Source: Streptomyces sp. M41(2017) (GTDB lineage: Bacteria > Actinomycetota > Actinomycetes > Streptomycetales > Streptomycetaceae). Taken from it: a stretch of 64,000 bases of DNA. The notes under the pieces were generated by a model. It had not been told where the DNA came from. It saw only the letters and a program-made list of their open reading frames with translations, and ran no database searches. The DNA lies in contig NZ_MWFK01000002.1 of the NCBI RefSeq assembly GCF_002078175.1, forward strand, positions 1,240,001 through 1,304,000, written 5' to 3'. Below, in pieces: positions 24,131 to 33,054 of this stretch (position 1 is its first letter; every line of letters begins with the position of its first letter). Position numbers and translations under genes: made by a program.

Positions 24131-25486
24131 ATGGCAACCACCGCTCCCGTGCATCCCGTCGACGAGGTCCCACCCGTACGCCAGTTGGCCGCCTTCGGGC
24201 TCCAGCACGTGCTCGCGATGTACGCGGGCGCGGTGGCCGTGCCGTTGATCGTGGGCGGCGCGATGAAGCTGTCGCCCGCCGACCTGGCGTATCTGATCAC
24301 CGCGGACCTGCTCGTGTGCGGTATCGCGACCCTGATCCAGTGCGTGGGCTTCTGGCGCTTCGGGGTGCGACTGCCCATCATGCAGGGCTGCACCTTCGCC
24401 GCCGTCTCGCCGATGGTGCTCATCGGGACGACGGGCGGCGGGCTGCCGGCGATCTACGGGTCGGTGATCGTGGCGGGTCTCGCGATCGTGCTGCTCGCCC
24501 CGGTCTTCGGACGACTGCTGCGCTTCTTCCCGCCGCTCGTCACCGGCACGGTCATCCTGATCATCGGCGTCTCGCTGCTGCCGGTCGCGGGCAACTGGGC
24601 GGCGGGCGGTGCGGGCGCGAAGGACTTCGGGGAGCCGAAGAACCTCGCCCTCGCGGGGTTCGTCCTGGCCGTGGTCCTCGGCGTTCAGCGGTTCGCGCCC
24701 GCGTTCCTGAGCCGGATAGCCGTCCTCGTCGGCATCGCCGCGGGCCTCGCGGTGGCGGTGCCGTTCGGGTTCACGGACTTCGGCGGGGTCGGGGACGCCG
24801 ACTGGCTGGGCATCAGCACACCGTTCCACTTCGGGGCGCCGTCGTTCCACGCCTCCGCGATCGTGTCGATGCTGGTCGTGGCGCTGGTGACGATGACCGA
24901 GACCACTGGTGACTTCATCGCGGTGGGCGAGATGACCGAACGGCCCGTCGTGCCGCGCACCCTCGCGGACGGTCTCCGGGCCGACGGCCTGTCCACGGTC
25001 CCCGGCGGCGTCTTCAACACGTTCCCCTACACGGCGTTCGCACAGAACGTGGGCCTGGTGGGCATGACGCGGGTGCGCAGCCGGTGGGTGGTCGCCACGG
25101 CGGGCGGCATCCTCGTCGTGCTCGGCCTGCTGCCGAAGCTGGGTGCCGTGGTCGCCGCGATACCGGCGCCCGTGCTCGGCGGGGCCGGCCTGGTGATGTT
25201 CGGGACGGTCGCCGCGAGCGGACTGCGTACGCTCGCGGCCGTGGACTTCAAGGACAACCACAACCTGACCGTGGTGGCCGTCTCGGTCGCGATCGGCATG
25301 CTGCCGGTCGGTGTGCCCGGGGTCTACGCCCGGTTCCCCGACTGGTTCCAGACGGTCATGAACAGCGGCATCAGCGCGGGCTGCCTCACGGCGATCGCCC
25401 TGAACCTGCTGTTCAACCACCTTCCCGGCAGGGAGAGTCGGCCGAAGACCGAAGCGGAGCCGGAGGCGGCCTCAGCGCCCGCCTAG
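24131..25486 (+). CDS. NCS2 family nucleobase:cation symporter (xanthine/uracil type)
   Basis: 451 aa, ATG start. About 12-14 hydrophobic helices. The N-terminal region VRQLAAFGLQHVLAMYAGAVAVPLIVGGA and the NCS2 signature in AFAQNVGLVGMTRVRS (QNxGxxxxT) mark the family, with METTGDF-type sequence EMTETTGDFIAVGE before it. It would import a purine or pyrimidine base with a proton. AACA-AAC-TGTT (24039-24049) in the leader is a weak operator candidate. Its end overlaps the convergent ArsR gene by 15 bases. Confidence 0.93.
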   Translation: MATTAPVHPVDEVPPVRQLAAFGLQHVLAMYAGAVAVPLIVGGAMKLSPADLAYLITADLLVCGIATLIQCVGFWRFGVRLPIMQGCTFAAVSPMVLIGTTGGGLPAIYGSVIVAGLAIVLLAPVFGRLLRFFPPLVTGTVILIIGVSLLPVAGNWAAGGAGAKDFGEPKNLALAGFVLAVVLGVQRFAPAFLSRIAVLVGIAAGLAVAVPFGFTDFGGVGDADWLGISTPFHFGAPSFHASAIVSMLVVALVTMTETTGDFIAVGEMTERPVVPRTLADGLRADGLSTVPGGVFNTFPYTAFAQNVGLVGMTRVRSRWVVATAGGILVVLGLLPKLGAVVAAIPAPVLGGAGLVMFGTVAASGLRTLAAVDFKDNHNLTVVAVSVAIGMLPVGVPGVYARFPDWFQTVMNSGISAGCLTAIALNLLFNHLPGRESRPKTEAEPEAASAPA

Positions 25487-25831
25487 CCGATCCGACTGGC
25501 GGGCCGCCGCCTCCAGAACGCGGCCGAGGAGTCCGGGGAACAGGGCCTCCAGGTCGTCCTCGCGCAGTCCGTTCATCTTCGCCGTGCCGCGGTAGACCTG
25601 CCGGATCACGCCGCTCTCCCGGAGAACCCGGAAGTGATGCGTGGTCGTGGACTTGGTCACCGGCAGCACGAAGTGCGAACAGGAGAGCTCGCCGCCGTCG
25701 GCGGCGAGCTCTCGCACGACCTGAAGCCGCATCGGGTCGGAGAGCGCGTGCAGCACGGACTCCAGCCGGATCTCCTCGCACGCGGGATGCGGCAGATCAC
25801 GGCCGCTGGGGGCGGGGGCGGCGGTCGTCAC
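25472..25831 (-). CDS. ArsR-type winged-helix regulator
   Basis: 119 aa from a GTG at 25831 with GGAG upstream; a further upstream ATG (25891) sits in the promoter region without a ribosome site. The fold reads RLESVLHALSDPMRLQVVRELAADGGELSCSHFVLPVTKSTTTHHFRVLRESGVIRQVYRGTAKMNGLR. A single cysteine (SCSHF) could sense a thiol or electrophile. It is divergent from an old yellow enzyme gene, the usual arrangement for repressor and target. Confidence 0.92.
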   Translation of the reverse strand: MTTAAPAPSGRDLPHPACEEIRLESVLHALSDPMRLQVVRELAADGGELSCSHFVLPVTKSTTTHHFRVLRESGVIRQVYRGTAKMNGLREDDLEALFPGLLGRVLEAAARQSDRLGGR

Positions 25832-25890
25832 GGCGGCTCCACATCGTCCGGGGACTCGGTCCGGGTACGGGTTCCGTTCCCGGAGTCTCA

Positions 25891-25940
25891 TAGTACGAGA
25901 GTCGTCGTAGTTTGACACCCGCCGTACTACGCGGCCTATC
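25891..25940 (+). promoter_or_regulatory. Shared promoter/operator of arsR-like and old yellow enzyme genes
   Basis: TTGACA (25912-25917) and CCTATC (25935-25940) are spaced by 17 bases and face the oxidoreductase gene. They are framed by inverted repeats: CGTAGT (25906-25911) with ACTACG (25926-25931), and TAGTACG (25891-25897) with CGTACTA (25923-25929). Binding of the divergent ArsR protein there would block the promoter. Confidence 0.65.
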
Positions 25941-25981
25941 GTGCGAGTCGTACACCGGCCCCGCGACGAATGGAGTCCGCC

Positions 25982-27061
25982 GTGAGCGCGCTCTTCGAGC
26001 CCTGCACCCTGCGCGACGTCACCCTCCCCAACCGGGTCTGGATGCCGCCGATGTGCCAGTACTCGGCGGCCCCGGAAGGCCCCTCCACGGGTACCCCGAA
26101 CGACTGGCACTTCGCCCACTACGCGGCACGCGCCACCGGCGGAGCGGGACTGATCGTCGTCGAGGCGACCGCCGTCTCGCCCGAGGGGCGGATCTCCCCG
26201 TACGACCTGGGCCTCTGGAACGACACCCAGGTCGAGGCGTTCCGCCGGATCACGGGGTTCCTCGCGGCCCAGGGCACGGTTCCCGCCATCCAGCTCGGAC
26301 ACGGCGGGCGCAAGGCCTCGACCGACCGGCCCTGGAAGGGGGGCGCGCCGGTCGGTCCGGACGCGCACGGCTGGACGGCGCTCGCACCGAGCCCCCTTCC
26401 CTTCGACGAGGGGCATCCGGTCCCGGACGAGCTGACGGTCGCGGGGATCCACGAGATCGTCGGGCAGTTCGCGGACGCGGCACGGCGCGCTCTCGCGGCC
26501 GGTTTCGAGATCGTCGAGATCCACGGCGCCCACGGCTACCTCGTCAACGAGTTCCTCTCCCCGCACTCCAACCACCGCACCGACGCGTACGGCGGCTCGT
26601 ACGAGAACCGGACCCGGTTCGCGCTCGAGGTCGTGGACGCGGTGCGGGAGGTCTGGCCCGACGGCAAACCGCTGTTCTTCCGCATCTCGGCGACGGACTG
26701 GCTGGAGGACGCCGGCTGGAGCGCCGACGACACCGTTCGCTTCGCACGCACACTGCACGAGCACGGCGTGGATCTGCTCGACGTCTCGACGGGCGGGAAC
26801 GCGCCGGGTGTCCGCATCCCCGTCGGTCCGGGCTACCAAGTGCCTTTCGCCGCCCGGGTGAAGAAGGAGACGCCGCTCGCCGTCGCGGCCGTCGGCCTCA
26901 TCACCGGGGTCGAGCAGGCCGAGAAGATCGTCGCCAACGGCGAGGCCGACGCGGTGCTGCTCGGCCGCGAACTGCTGCGCAACCCCTCCTTCGCCCGGCT
27001 CGCAGCGCGCGAACTCGGCGCGGAGGTCCACGTGCCGGAGCAGTACCACCGCTCCGTCTGA
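25982..27061 (+). CDS. NADH:flavin oxidoreductase, old yellow enzyme family (YqjM-like)
   Basis: 359 aa from a GTG at 25982 with TGGAG 7 bases upstream; an ATG 12 bases earlier is possible. YqjM-class residues are visible: LPNRVWMPPMCQYSA (with the FMN-contacting Cys), GHGGRKAS, GFEIVEIHGAHGYLVNEFLSPHSNHRTDAYGGSYENRTRF and, at the end, ADAVLLGRELLRNPSF. These FMN enzymes reduce activated C=C bonds of enals, enones or quinones. The divergent ArsR regulator suggests induction by an electrophile. Confidence 0.94.
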   Translation: MSALFEPCTLRDVTLPNRVWMPPMCQYSAAPEGPSTGTPNDWHFAHYAARATGGAGLIVVEATAVSPEGRISPYDLGLWNDTQVEAFRRITGFLAAQGTVPAIQLGHGGRKASTDRPWKGGAPVGPDAHGWTALAPSPLPFDEGHPVPDELTVAGIHEIVGQFADAARRALAAGFEIVEIHGAHGYLVNEFLSPHSNHRTDAYGGSYENRTRFALEVVDAVREVWPDGKPLFFRISATDWLEDAGWSADDTVRFARTLHEHGVDLLDVSTGGNAPGVRIPVGPGYQVPFAARVKKETPLAVAAVGLITGVEQAEKIVANGEADAVLLGRELLRNPSFARLAARELGAEVHVPEQYHRSV

Positions 27062-27200
27062 CACCGCCTGAAGCGAACTCCCCGTGCGACAGGGCCTGTT
27101 GAAGCCGTGCCCGACACGCCGGTGTGTGACGGGGACGGCCCCGGGTACCCGGCGGAACACAATGGGAGCAAGGCCACGCCGGGGAGACCCTACGTGCTGT

Positions 27201-27240
27201 AGGTTCCCCCGGGGAAAGCGTCGTACGTCAGGGGGAACCT
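27201..27240 (+). promoter_or_regulatory. Perfect 10-bp hairpin that covers a ribosome binding site
   Basis: AGGTTCCCCC (27201-27210) is the exact complement of GGGGGAACCT (27231-27240), with a 20-base loop. The right arm ends at the base before the GTG at 27241 and contains its only purine-rich ribosome site (GGGGGAA). A smaller stem CCTAC/GTAGG (27189-27203) overlaps the left arm and could compete with it. This looks like a translation switch; a terminator for the gene upstream is the alternative. Confidence 0.6.
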
Positions 27241-27546
27241 GTGAGGGAACGTGACGCCGGACGCACGGGACGTGGTCCGGCGTCCGTGCTGGCACTGCTC
27301 GTGCCGAGTCTGGGGATCGCCGCGGTGGGCGTGTATCACCTGTGCGGATTCGACCTGCACGCCCTGCACGGACGCCCTCACCTCGGCGACGGCCTGACCA
27401 TGGCCGGGGTGATCACGGCCCTCGTCGCGGCGGGCGCGGCCCTCGGCGACCTCGTATGGTGGGCCACCACCCGCGGGCGTCCGGCCCTCACCGAGGGCGG
27501 GGATCCGTGCCCGGGCGGGCAGTTGAAGAACCCGGGGCGCGGCTGA
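27241..27546 (+). CDS. Small membrane protein of unknown function
   Basis: 101 aa from a GTG directly after the hairpin described at 27201-27240. Two hydrophobic segments: SVLALLVPSLGIAAVGVYHLCGF and MAGVITALVAAGAALGDLVWWAT. The tail is Gly/Pro-rich. No family is recognised. Codon bias favours a real gene, but expression cannot be inferred. Confidence 0.6.
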   Translation: MRERDAGRTGRGPASVLALLVPSLGIAAVGVYHLCGFDLHALHGRPHLGDGLTMAGVITALVAAGAALGDLVWWATTRGRPALTEGGDPCPGGQLKNPGRG

Positions 27547-27696
27547 CGGACGGCGGGGCGGGGCGATTCACACCACTCCCTTACCACCTCGGGCCCCTCC
27601 TACGTGGCGACCACCTTCCTCTTCCCTACACCATGTAGTGTTCCGCCCTCTGCTCGCACCGGTTCGCCCGGCCGCTCCCCAAGGTGATGCTCCACG

Positions 27697-29502
27697 GTGT
27701 CCGTACAACAGTCAGTGCCCGTCAAGGAACAGCGGAACTCCGTCGCGCGTCAGGGGGTGGCGCCGCCCGGACGGACGGGCGCCCTGCTCCGGCGCCGGGC
27801 CGCCGCCTCCACCGTCTGGTATCTGAGGCTGCTCGCGCTGCTCAACGTGGTCGCGGTGGTCTCGCTGCCGTTCGGCGAGGAGGTCCACGAGCACAACGCG
27901 GGCGAGTTCTTCACTCCGTACCTGGCCACCGCCGGTCTCGTCTCGGCGGCGCTCGCCCTCTTCCTCGCGCTCGTGATGCGGCGCCGCAAACGCGCCGCGT
28001 GGATCTTCAACATGCTGCTGGCGGGACCTCTCCTCGTGCTCTACGGGGTGGCCCTGAGCCAGGAGCGCTACCGGCAGCACTGGTTCAACTGGCTGTCGGT
28101 GCTGCTCACCGCCCTCTTCGTCGGCGCCCTGGTGCTGGGTCGCAGGGAGTTCCACGCCGTGGGGGACCGTTCGAACCCCCGCCTCGCCCTGGCCGTCGGC
28201 GCCGGTGGGCTCCTCGTCAGCGCCGCACTCGGCACCGCGCTCGTGAGCGCCACCAACCGCGTGGCGGGTACGCCGCTGAGCGACCGCATCGCGTACACCC
28301 TGCTGCGCGGCGTCAGCGTCGGCCCGCTCGCCGACCGCTTCGACACCGTCGCCGCGCCGCGCTGGGCGGACGTCCTCGTCAACGCCCTCATGGCCGGCAC
28401 CTTCCTGCTGGTGCTCTACGCCTGCTTCCGCTCCCCGCGCGGGCTCGAACTCCTCGGTGAACAGGACGAGACGCGCCTGCGGGAACTGCTGGCACGGCAC
28501 GGTGAGCGGGACTCGCTCGGCTACTTCGCGCTGCGGCGCGACAAGGCGGTCATCTGGTCACCGAGCGGCAAGGCGGCGATCGCGTACGGCGTCGTCGGCG
28601 GCGTGACCCTCGCCTCCGGCGATCCGATCGGCGACCCGGAGGCGTGGCCCGGCGCGATCGAGGCGTGGCTCCGGGAGGCGCGGCGGCACGCGTGGACGCC
28701 CGCGGTGATGGGCGCGAGCGAGGAGGCCGGGACCATGTACGCCCGGCACGGCATGGACGCGCTGGAGCTCGGGGACGAAGCCGTCGTGGATCGCGCCGAC
28801 TTCACCCTGGAGGGCCGCGCGATGCGGGGCGTCCGGCAGGCGCACAACCGGGTCCGGCGGGCAGGACACACGGTCCGGGTCCGGCGCCACGAGGACATCC
28901 CCGACGCCGAGACGGCCGCTCTGACCGACCTGGCGGACCAGTGGCGCGACGGGGAGACCGAGCGCGGCTTCTCGATGGCGCTCGGCCGGCTGGGGGACGC
29001 CGCCGACGGACGGTGCGTGATGCTGGAGTGCCGGGACGGGGACGGGGTGCCCCGGGCCGTTCTGAGCTTCGTGCCCTGGGGCGTACGGGGGCTGTCCCTC
29101 GACCTGATGCGTCGCGACCGGAACTCCGACAACGGGCTGATGGAGTTCATGGTGATCGAACTCCTGCGGCGGGCCGAGGAGATCGGCGTCGACCGGGTGT
29201 CCCTGAACTTCGCGATGTTCCGGTCCGTCTTCGAGCGCGGGACACGGCTGGGCGCGGGACCCGTGCTGCGGCTGTGGTGCTCGGTGCTGACGTTCCTCTC
29301 GCGCTGGTGGCAGCTCGAGTCCCTCTACCGGGCCAACGCCAAGTACCGGCCGGTCTGGGAACCCCGCTATCTGCTCTTCGAGAAGAGCGCCGATCTCCCC
29401 CGGATCGGCATCGCCGCGGCGCGCGCCGAGGGCTTCCTCGCTCCCCCCGCGCTCCCCCGGTTCCCCGCACGACGGACGGAACGCCCCGGCCGACCGTCGT
29501 AA
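27697..29502 (+). CDS. MprF/LysX-like protein with phosphatidylglycerol lysyltransferase (DUF2156) domain
   Basis: 601 aa, GTG start. The first ~270 residues hold about five to six transmembrane helices; the soluble C-terminal half carries the GNAT-like DUF2156 domain: GYFALRRDKAVIWSPSGKAAIAYGVVGGVTLASGDPIGDP, MRGVRQAHNRVRRAGHTVRVRR, LSLDLMRRD and VSLNFAMFRSVFERG. Family members transfer an aminoacyl group from tRNA to a membrane lipid, lowering surface charge and sensitivity to cationic peptides. The amino acid is unknown. Confidence 0.92.
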   Translation: MSVQQSVPVKEQRNSVARQGVAPPGRTGALLRRRAAASTVWYLRLLALLNVVAVVSLPFGEEVHEHNAGEFFTPYLATAGLVSAALALFLALVMRRRKRAAWIFNMLLAGPLLVLYGVALSQERYRQHWFNWLSVLLTALFVGALVLGRREFHAVGDRSNPRLALAVGAGGLLVSAALGTALVSATNRVAGTPLSDRIAYTLLRGVSVGPLADRFDTVAAPRWADVLVNALMAGTFLLVLYACFRSPRGLELLGEQDETRLRELLARHGERDSLGYFALRRDKAVIWSPSGKAAIAYGVVGGVTLASGDPIGDPEAWPGAIEAWLREARRHAWTPAVMGASEEAGTMYARHGMDALELGDEAVVDRADFTLEGRAMRGVRQAHNRVRRAGHTVRVRRHEDIPDAETAALTDLADQWRDGETERGFSMALGRLGDAADGRCVMLECRDGDGVPRAVLSFVPWGVRGLSLDLMRRDRNSDNGLMEFMVIELLRRAEEIGVDRVSLNFAMFRSVFERGTRLGAGPVLRLWCSVLTFLSRWWQLESLYRANAKYRPVWEPRYLLFEKSADLPRIGIAAARAEGFLAPPALPRFPARRTERPGRPS

Positions 29503-29622
29503 AGCGGCCTTTATCGCGGGAGTTGGCCGGGTTGTCACGGTCGACGTGGCGGCGCCCGGGCGTCACTGTCAGTGCCGTGGTGCACACTCGCGATCATTGG
29601 CCGTACGCCTGGGGAGGACGCC

Positions 29623-31698
29623 GTGTTCAGGGGGATCGACGAGGTCGACTGGGCCTCGATGGAGCATGCCTACGGAAGCGCCGCGGACGTGCCGGAGCTG
29701 CTGCGGGGCCTGGCCTCGCGGCACCCCCATGAGCGGGAGGCGGCGCTCGACGGGATGTACGGGGCGGTGCACCACCAGGGCGATGTATACGACTCGACGC
29801 TCGCGTGCATCCCCTTCCTCTTCGGCCTCCTGCGACACCCCGGGCTTCCGGACCGTGGCGGTGTCGTGGAACTGCTCGCCAGCATCGGCGGCGGGGACGT
29901 CGACGACGCACCCGCGGAGCCCGACGGCGAGGGGTCCGGCCGTCCCGGTGACGACGAGCACCCGGGCGGCCCGGACACGGAGGACCGGCCCGACGACAAC
30001 TACACCGCGGCGCGGGCCGCGATCCGGTCGGGTGCCGCGGTCTTCCTCGACCTCGTGACGGACGCGGACCCCGAGGTGCGCCGCTCCGTACCGACGCCGC
30101 TCGTACGGTTCTCCGAGGCACCGGGCCGTTTACTGCCCCTGCTGATACGGCAGTTGACGGACGAACACGACGAGGGCGTCCGTCTCGCTCTGGTCGAGGG
30201 GCTCGGACTGTTCGCGCGTCTGCACCCCGGGCTCTCCGCCCCGGCCGTCGATCTGCTGGCCACGCTCTGCGCCCCACCCCACGAACCGGGGCTGCGGCTC
30301 GCCGCGCTCGGGCAGCTGGCCCTGTGCGCCCCCGACCGGCTGCCGGCCGACCTCGTGAGCACGGTCGTGGAGCTGCTCCACACGAGGTCGCGGCACTTCC
30401 GGCCGTCCGGGGAACCCACCCGGACGTCCACGGACACGCTCCTCGGCCGGCTGCGCCGCATGCGCCCCGCGGACGAGGAGGGCGCGCAACTGCTCCGGAC
30501 GCTGCACAGCGCGCTGGGGGCCCGCACCGGTGACCGGATCGCCCTGCTCAAGGGGCAGTTGAGCAGCACGGACACGGCCGACCGGTGCAACGCCGTCTGG
30601 ATGTCGGCGGGACTGTTCCGCGAATGGCGGGCTGCCTACGCGGAGCCGGTCGCCCTGATCGGTGAGCAACTGGCCTCGGACGAGGAGCGGTTGCGGCAGG
30701 CCGCCGTGTCCGTCCTGGAGTTCCTCTTCGGCCTGGCGGAACCGGCGGCCGACCGTCTCGCCGCCCTCGTCGCATCGGACCAGGACTCCTGGGGGCGCGG
30801 CACGGCCACGCTGGGCGGCCCGCTCCGGGCGCTCGCCCGGGCGGGGGACCCGCGCGCGGTCCCGCCGCTCACCGAGGTCCTGCGGCACCGAGTCGTTCCG
30901 AACGAGACCGGTCACACCGTCCGGCACCTCGGCCCGGCCGCCCTCCCCCTGGCACCGCTGCTGCGGGAGCGACTGGCCGACGTGCCTCTGGACGACGCCG
31001 ACACGTTCGGCCGGGCCGCCCCCCTGCTGTCCGCCCTCGGTGCCCTGCGCTACGCCGCCGCCGTCCCGGAGGTGCTGCGGCTCTTGCAGGGCGCACCCCG
31101 CGATCTGCGCCTGCGGGACTCCCTCGTGGAGGCTCTGGCCGAGGCGCTCGTGGCGTTCGGGCCGGCCGCCCGGGAGGCGGTCCCCGTGCTGCGGGGGCTG
31201 CTGAGCGGCGAGAGCGCGGTGGCCGCCGCCGCCGCGCTCTGGTCCGTCGAGGGTGACGCGGAGGCCGTCCTCCCTCCGCTGCTGGGCGCGCTGGACCTTC
31301 CGGGGCCCGCGGGTGGCTCCCGGCCGGCCGTCTCGGCCCTGGCGCGCATGGGCTCCGATGCAGGCGTCGCGCTTCCCCGGCTGCGGAGTCTGACGGACTC
31401 CGCCGACCTGTGGGAGCGGACGGCGGCGGCCTGTGCCGTCTGGGACATCGGTGCCGACCCGGAGCCGGTCCTGCCCGTGTTCCGCGACGCCTGGCGGCAG
31501 AACCCGTACGCCCGTGGCACCATCACCGCCTGTCTCGTCCGCATGGGTGACGCCGGCAGCCCGGCCCACGACCTGGTCGCCACGGAACTGGCCACCCCAC
31601 GCCGCCACCGGGCCCGCTCCGGCGGCTACGGCAGCCATGACGTCCTGGAGGACGAGACCCTGCTGCGGGACTGCCGGAGGGTGCTGGAGGGCGCGTAG
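29623..31698 (+). CDS. HEAT-repeat protein with a TTA codon
   Basis: 691 aa from a GTG at 29623 with GGGGAGG 5 bases upstream. It is built from many alpha-helical HEAT/armadillo-like repeats (DADPEVRRSVPTPLVRFSEAPGRLLPLLI, DEGVRLALVEGLGLFARL, DLRLRDSLVEALAEALVAFGPAAREAVPVL). An acidic linker at about residues 93-127 interrupts the N-terminal repeats. Leu170 is encoded by TTA (30130-30132), the only TTA codon I found in a gene of this window, so translation may need the bldA tRNA. The role is probably protein binding; no enzyme motif is seen. Confidence 0.85.
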   Translation: MFRGIDEVDWASMEHAYGSAADVPELLRGLASRHPHEREAALDGMYGAVHHQGDVYDSTLACIPFLFGLLRHPGLPDRGGVVELLASIGGGDVDDAPAEPDGEGSGRPGDDEHPGGPDTEDRPDDNYTAARAAIRSGAAVFLDLVTDADPEVRRSVPTPLVRFSEAPGRLLPLLIRQLTDEHDEGVRLALVEGLGLFARLHPGLSAPAVDLLATLCAPPHEPGLRLAALGQLALCAPDRLPADLVSTVVELLHTRSRHFRPSGEPTRTSTDTLLGRLRRMRPADEEGAQLLRTLHSALGARTGDRIALLKGQLSSTDTADRCNAVWMSAGLFREWRAAYAEPVALIGEQLASDEERLRQAAVSVLEFLFGLAEPAADRLAALVASDQDSWGRGTATLGGPLRALARAGDPRAVPPLTEVLRHRVVPNETGHTVRHLGPAALPLAPLLRERLADVPLDDADTFGRAAPLLSALGALRYAAAVPEVLRLLQGAPRDLRLRDSLVEALAEALVAFGPAAREAVPVLRGLLSGESAVAAAAALWSVEGDAEAVLPPLLGALDLPGPAGGSRPAVSALARMGSDAGVALPRLRSLTDSADLWERTAAACAVWDIGADPEPVLPVFRDAWRQNPYARGTITACLVRMGDAGSPAHDLVATELATPRRHRARSGGYGSHDVLEDETLLRDCRRVLEGA

Positions 31699-32202
31699 GC
31701 CGCAGCAGGCTCGGTGCGTCGGCGCAGTCACCGTGCGGACGGGGCGCCGGCGCGGTGACCGTGCGGACGCGGGCGGGTGGGTGGCAGCCCACGAGGGCCG
31801 ACCGGAGGCGCGGGCGCGCTGCACGACGGACCGCGTGCGGGACGGCTGGTGCGGCAGCCCTGCTGAGCAGGCGTCGACGGCGCGCGGGGGTGGTCGCGGA
31901 GACCGGCGGGGCGGTGGCCCCGCGGGCCGGCTTCGACCTCCGGCCCGCCCCCGTGAGCGGCCGTCGGGGTGCGGCGAACCGCCGGGGGGCGAGAGAAGCG
32001 CGTTCCGTGGCCGTCGTGAGCCGGGGACGGCAGCCCGCAGTCGGGTCGGCGGCCGGCCAGGGCCCGGCGCCAGGAGCGGCCGTGTGCGCGGGGGGGCTGG
32101 ACGGCGTGCTGGGCACCGTGGGGGGCGCGCCGGATCCTGTCCGTGGGGTGTTGCCGCGGGACCTGCGAGACGCGGTGCCCTGGGAAGACGCGGCCGTCCC
32201 GG
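31699..32202. other. 504 bases without a supported gene
   Basis: Very GC-rich sequence between the ends of two convergent genes. Open frames on both strands are Arg/Pro/Ala-rich with no start or codon bias that I trust. A near-direct repeat of CCGTGCGGACG occurs around 31730 and 31760. It may be decayed coding sequence. Confidence 0.5.
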
Positions 32203-32781
32203 TCAGCTGGTCATGCGGCCCCAGAGGGGGCCGACGCGTTGCCATTCGGCGTCCCACTGCTCCATGCGGCGCCGTTCCAGGCGGGCGCGGACCAGCCGAC
32301 CGGAGACGAAGGGGATGCCCGCCGCGCTGACGCCGACGAGGGCGCCGACCAGGGACGCCCGGACGCGGGCCTGGGCGACGGTGGCCGGTCGGCCGACCAG
32401 ACGGCCCTCGGGATCGGTCCACACGGCCACCGGGGTGCCCGCCGCGCTGCCCGCCTCGACGCGGATCTGCCCGGAGCGGGGCGCGCCGTCCGCCGTCGTC
32501 CAGCGGGCCTTCGCCCACACGACACGGGCGCCGGACCCGGTCGCGCTCGCCGGTGGCACGTCCTCGGTGAGCCGGGCGGTCGCGGAGTGCCGGGCCGCCC
32601 GCTGCCGGGCCAGCCCGTCCTCGACCGCCTGGGTGGCGGCAAGACCGGTGACCGCCCCGCCGAACACGGTGAACGCCCAGGCGGCCAGGAGGACCCAGCC
32701 CTCCAGGGCATCGCTGCGCCGCCGCAGCGGGTTGCCCCGCCACCGCCACAGCCACCTCTTCGGACCACGGAATGCCGCCAT
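32203..32781 (-). CDS. Rv1733c-like membrane protein
   Basis: 192 aa from the ATG at 32781; AGGAGG lies nine bases upstream, too close to serve the ATG at 32790. Two transmembrane segments (GWVLLAAWAFTVFGGAVTGLAA and VRASLVGALVGVSAAGIPFVSG) flank an extracytoplasmic domain of about 80 residues with VVWAKARWTTADGAPRSGQIRVEAGSAAGTPVAVWTDPEGRLV, as in the Rv1733c family of actinobacteria. It probably sits in the membrane; function unknown. Confidence 0.85.
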   Translation of the reverse strand: MAAFRGPKRWLWRWRGNPLRRRSDALEGWVLLAAWAFTVFGGAVTGLAATQAVEDGLARQRAARHSATARLTEDVPPASATGSGARVVWAKARWTTADGAPRSGQIRVEAGSAAGTPVAVWTDPEGRLVGRPATVAQARVRASLVGALVGVSAAGIPFVSGRLVRARLERRRMEQWDAEWQRVGPLWGRMTS

Positions 32782-33054
32782 CAAGGGCATCCTCCTCACC
32801 GCCACGCCGACCCGCCACATCTCCCTCCCTTACGGACCCGCTCCCCCCGGTGCTCACGTGTTCGCGCCCGCTCGTGGGCCCCGGGACCGTCGGGACGCGC
32901 GGAGAACCTTCTCCGGACCGGCCTCCGGGGTCCTCGGCGGTGACGCCGGCGCGACCCGCCGACCAGCGCGAACCAGCGAGCCGCGGGTCGTTGTCAGTGG
33001 CGCGGTGCAGACTGGCCGGTGACGCAGACGACGAGGTCGCGGAGGTGACCGGAC

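Noticed and set aside
23678..25420. Minus-strand open frame of 580 codons
   Set aside because: It lies antisense to the NCS2 permease and FprA genes and is rich in His, Arg and Gln without any recognisable motif.
25832..27295. Long N-terminal extension of the ArsR frame
   Set aside because: It is antisense to the old yellow enzyme. The GTG at 25831 with GGAG gives the usual ArsR length.
28169..28180. GTTCGAACCCCC-like match to a tRNA T-loop
   Set aside because: It lies inside the MprF-like coding region and the flanks do not form a cloverleaf. No tRNA was found in the window.
30130..31824. Minus-strand open frame of 564 codons
   Set aside because: It is antisense to the HEAT-repeat gene, whose repeats and codon bias are convincing on the other strand.
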